From assembly GCF_016429065.1 (NCBI RefSeq), contig NZ_JAELTX010000059.1, positions 1 through 33,477 on the forward strand: a stretch of 33,477 bases of DNA, given 5' to 3'. The notes beneath the pieces are model-generated. The model ran no database searches. It was not told where the DNA came from and saw nothing but the letters and a program-made list of their open reading frames with translations. This DNA is from Pedobacter sp. ASV17 (GTDB lineage: Bacteria; Bacteroidota; Bacteroidia; Sphingobacteriales; Sphingobacteriaceae). The position numbers and the translations under genes are program-made. Shown here one piece after another: positions 33,002 to 33,477 of this stretch (the first letter of the stretch is position 1; each line of letters starts with the position of its first letter).

Positions 33002-33477
33002 ATGCGAGCTTTCTTATGCCTATTTCTGTGTTGCTTTTACGTATTTTTTGCGAAAGCACAGCAGCAAGAAAAACCTAATATTATTTTGATCATGACCGAT
33101 CAGCAAACTGCTGATGCCATGAGTAATGCGGGGAATAAAAACTTGTACACTCCAGCCATGGATCGTTTGGCGGCTAATGGTGTGCGTTTTACCAAAGCTT
33201 ATTGTGCGCAACCGCTATGTACGCCTTCACGTACCGCTATTTTTAGTGGCAAAATGCCTTACGAAACAGGTTTTGTAGGCAATGCACCCGAAAAGGATGG
33301 CTTGTGGTCTGACAGTTTATTGGTGATGGGGAAAATGCTGAAGGATGGTGGCTATAAAACAGGCTACGTAGGTAAATGGCATTTGCCAATTCCTACTACC
33401 AAAGTAAGTCAACATGGTTTCGATTATATTGAGAATACCAACTTTTTGGATTATAACGATGCGGCAACACCTTCCTA
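33002..33477 (+). CDS. C-type sulfatase (S1 family), 3'-truncated by window
   Basis: The frame from the ATG at 33002 stays open to the last base (158 codons visible). A signal peptide (to about residue 19, VFFAKA) sends it to the periplasm. The N-terminal metal site IILIMTDQQ (D33), the FGly signature L-C73-TPSR and the later GKWHLP (Lys and His of the active site) are all canonical for type I sulfatases, whose Cys must become formylglycine. It therefore needs the FGE at 16745 or another maturase. The linkage it desulfates cannot be read from this part; N-, 2-O- or 6-O-sulfates of heparan are the candidates from the surrounding lyases. Confidence 0.93.
   Translation, partial: MRAFLCLFLCCFYVFFAKAQQQEKPNIILIMTDQQTADAMSNAGNKNLYTPAMDRLAANGVRFTKAYCAQPLCTPSRTAIFSGKMPYETGFVGNAPEKDGLWSDSLLVMGKMLKDGGYKTGYVGKWHLPIPTTKVSQHGFDYIENTNFLDYNDAATPS

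Overview
The window looks like chromosomal DNA of an aerobic, free-living Bacteroidetes bacterium, most likely a Pedobacter-like member of the Sphingobacteriaceae. Reasons: SusC/SusD pair, Porin_O_P protein, Bacteroidetes-type SdhCAB, short AT-rich gene starts with few Shine-Dalgarno sites, several dispersed palindromic repeats, and a lyase that closely resembles (from memory, not by search) heparinase III of Pedobacter heparinus. No rRNA, tRNA, CRISPR, transposase or phage gene was recognised.

Region 1 (1-5118, + strand) is a phosphonate-catabolism operon: a 5'-truncated zinc alcohol dehydrogenase of the phosphonate-associated clade, an organophosphate/phosphate-antiporter-type MFS permease, phosphonoacetate hydrolase (phnA) and phosphonoacetaldehyde dehydrogenase (phnY), closed by a strong hairpin terminator. 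PhnY and PhnA together would convert phosphonoacetaldehyde to phosphonoacetate and then to acetate plus phosphate. The aminotransferase that would feed them (PhnW) is not in the window and may lie upstream.

Region 2 (5313-11295, + strand) is a second operon: outer-membrane porin, DASS-family dicarboxylate/anion transporter, and a complete succinate dehydrogenase/fumarate reductase-like complex (cytochrome b, flavoprotein, iron-sulfur protein), closed by a perfect bidirectional terminator. It reads as an uptake-plus-oxidation module for a dicarboxylate-like substrate.

Region 3 (11326-16612) holds housekeeping or unknown genes: two secreted proteins on the - strand, a large MscS-type mechanosensitive channel, a small outer-membrane beta-barrel protein and a small conserved cytoplasmic protein, then a dispersed repeat.

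Region 4 (16745-33477) is a polysaccharide-utilisation locus for a sulfated, uronic-acid-containing glycosaminoglycan, best explained as heparan sulfate/heparin. It has a lipoprotein formylglycine-generating enzyme, a LacI-type regulator, a stand-alone DUF4350-like protein, a four-gene - strand operon (GH88 unsaturated glucuronyl hydrolase, two tandem PL12 heparinases, one heparin-lyase-I-like lipoprotein) and a + strand operon (SusC, SusD with an unusual inserted module, a small helical periplasmic protein, and a sulfatase cut off by the window end). The expected flow is surface binding and partial cleavage, SusCD import, periplasmic lyase cleavage, desulfation by a sulfatase activated by the FGE, and hydrolysis of the unsaturated disaccharides by GH88. 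Two repeat-rich intergenic stretches (19679-20359 and 26444-27383) flank the lyase operon.
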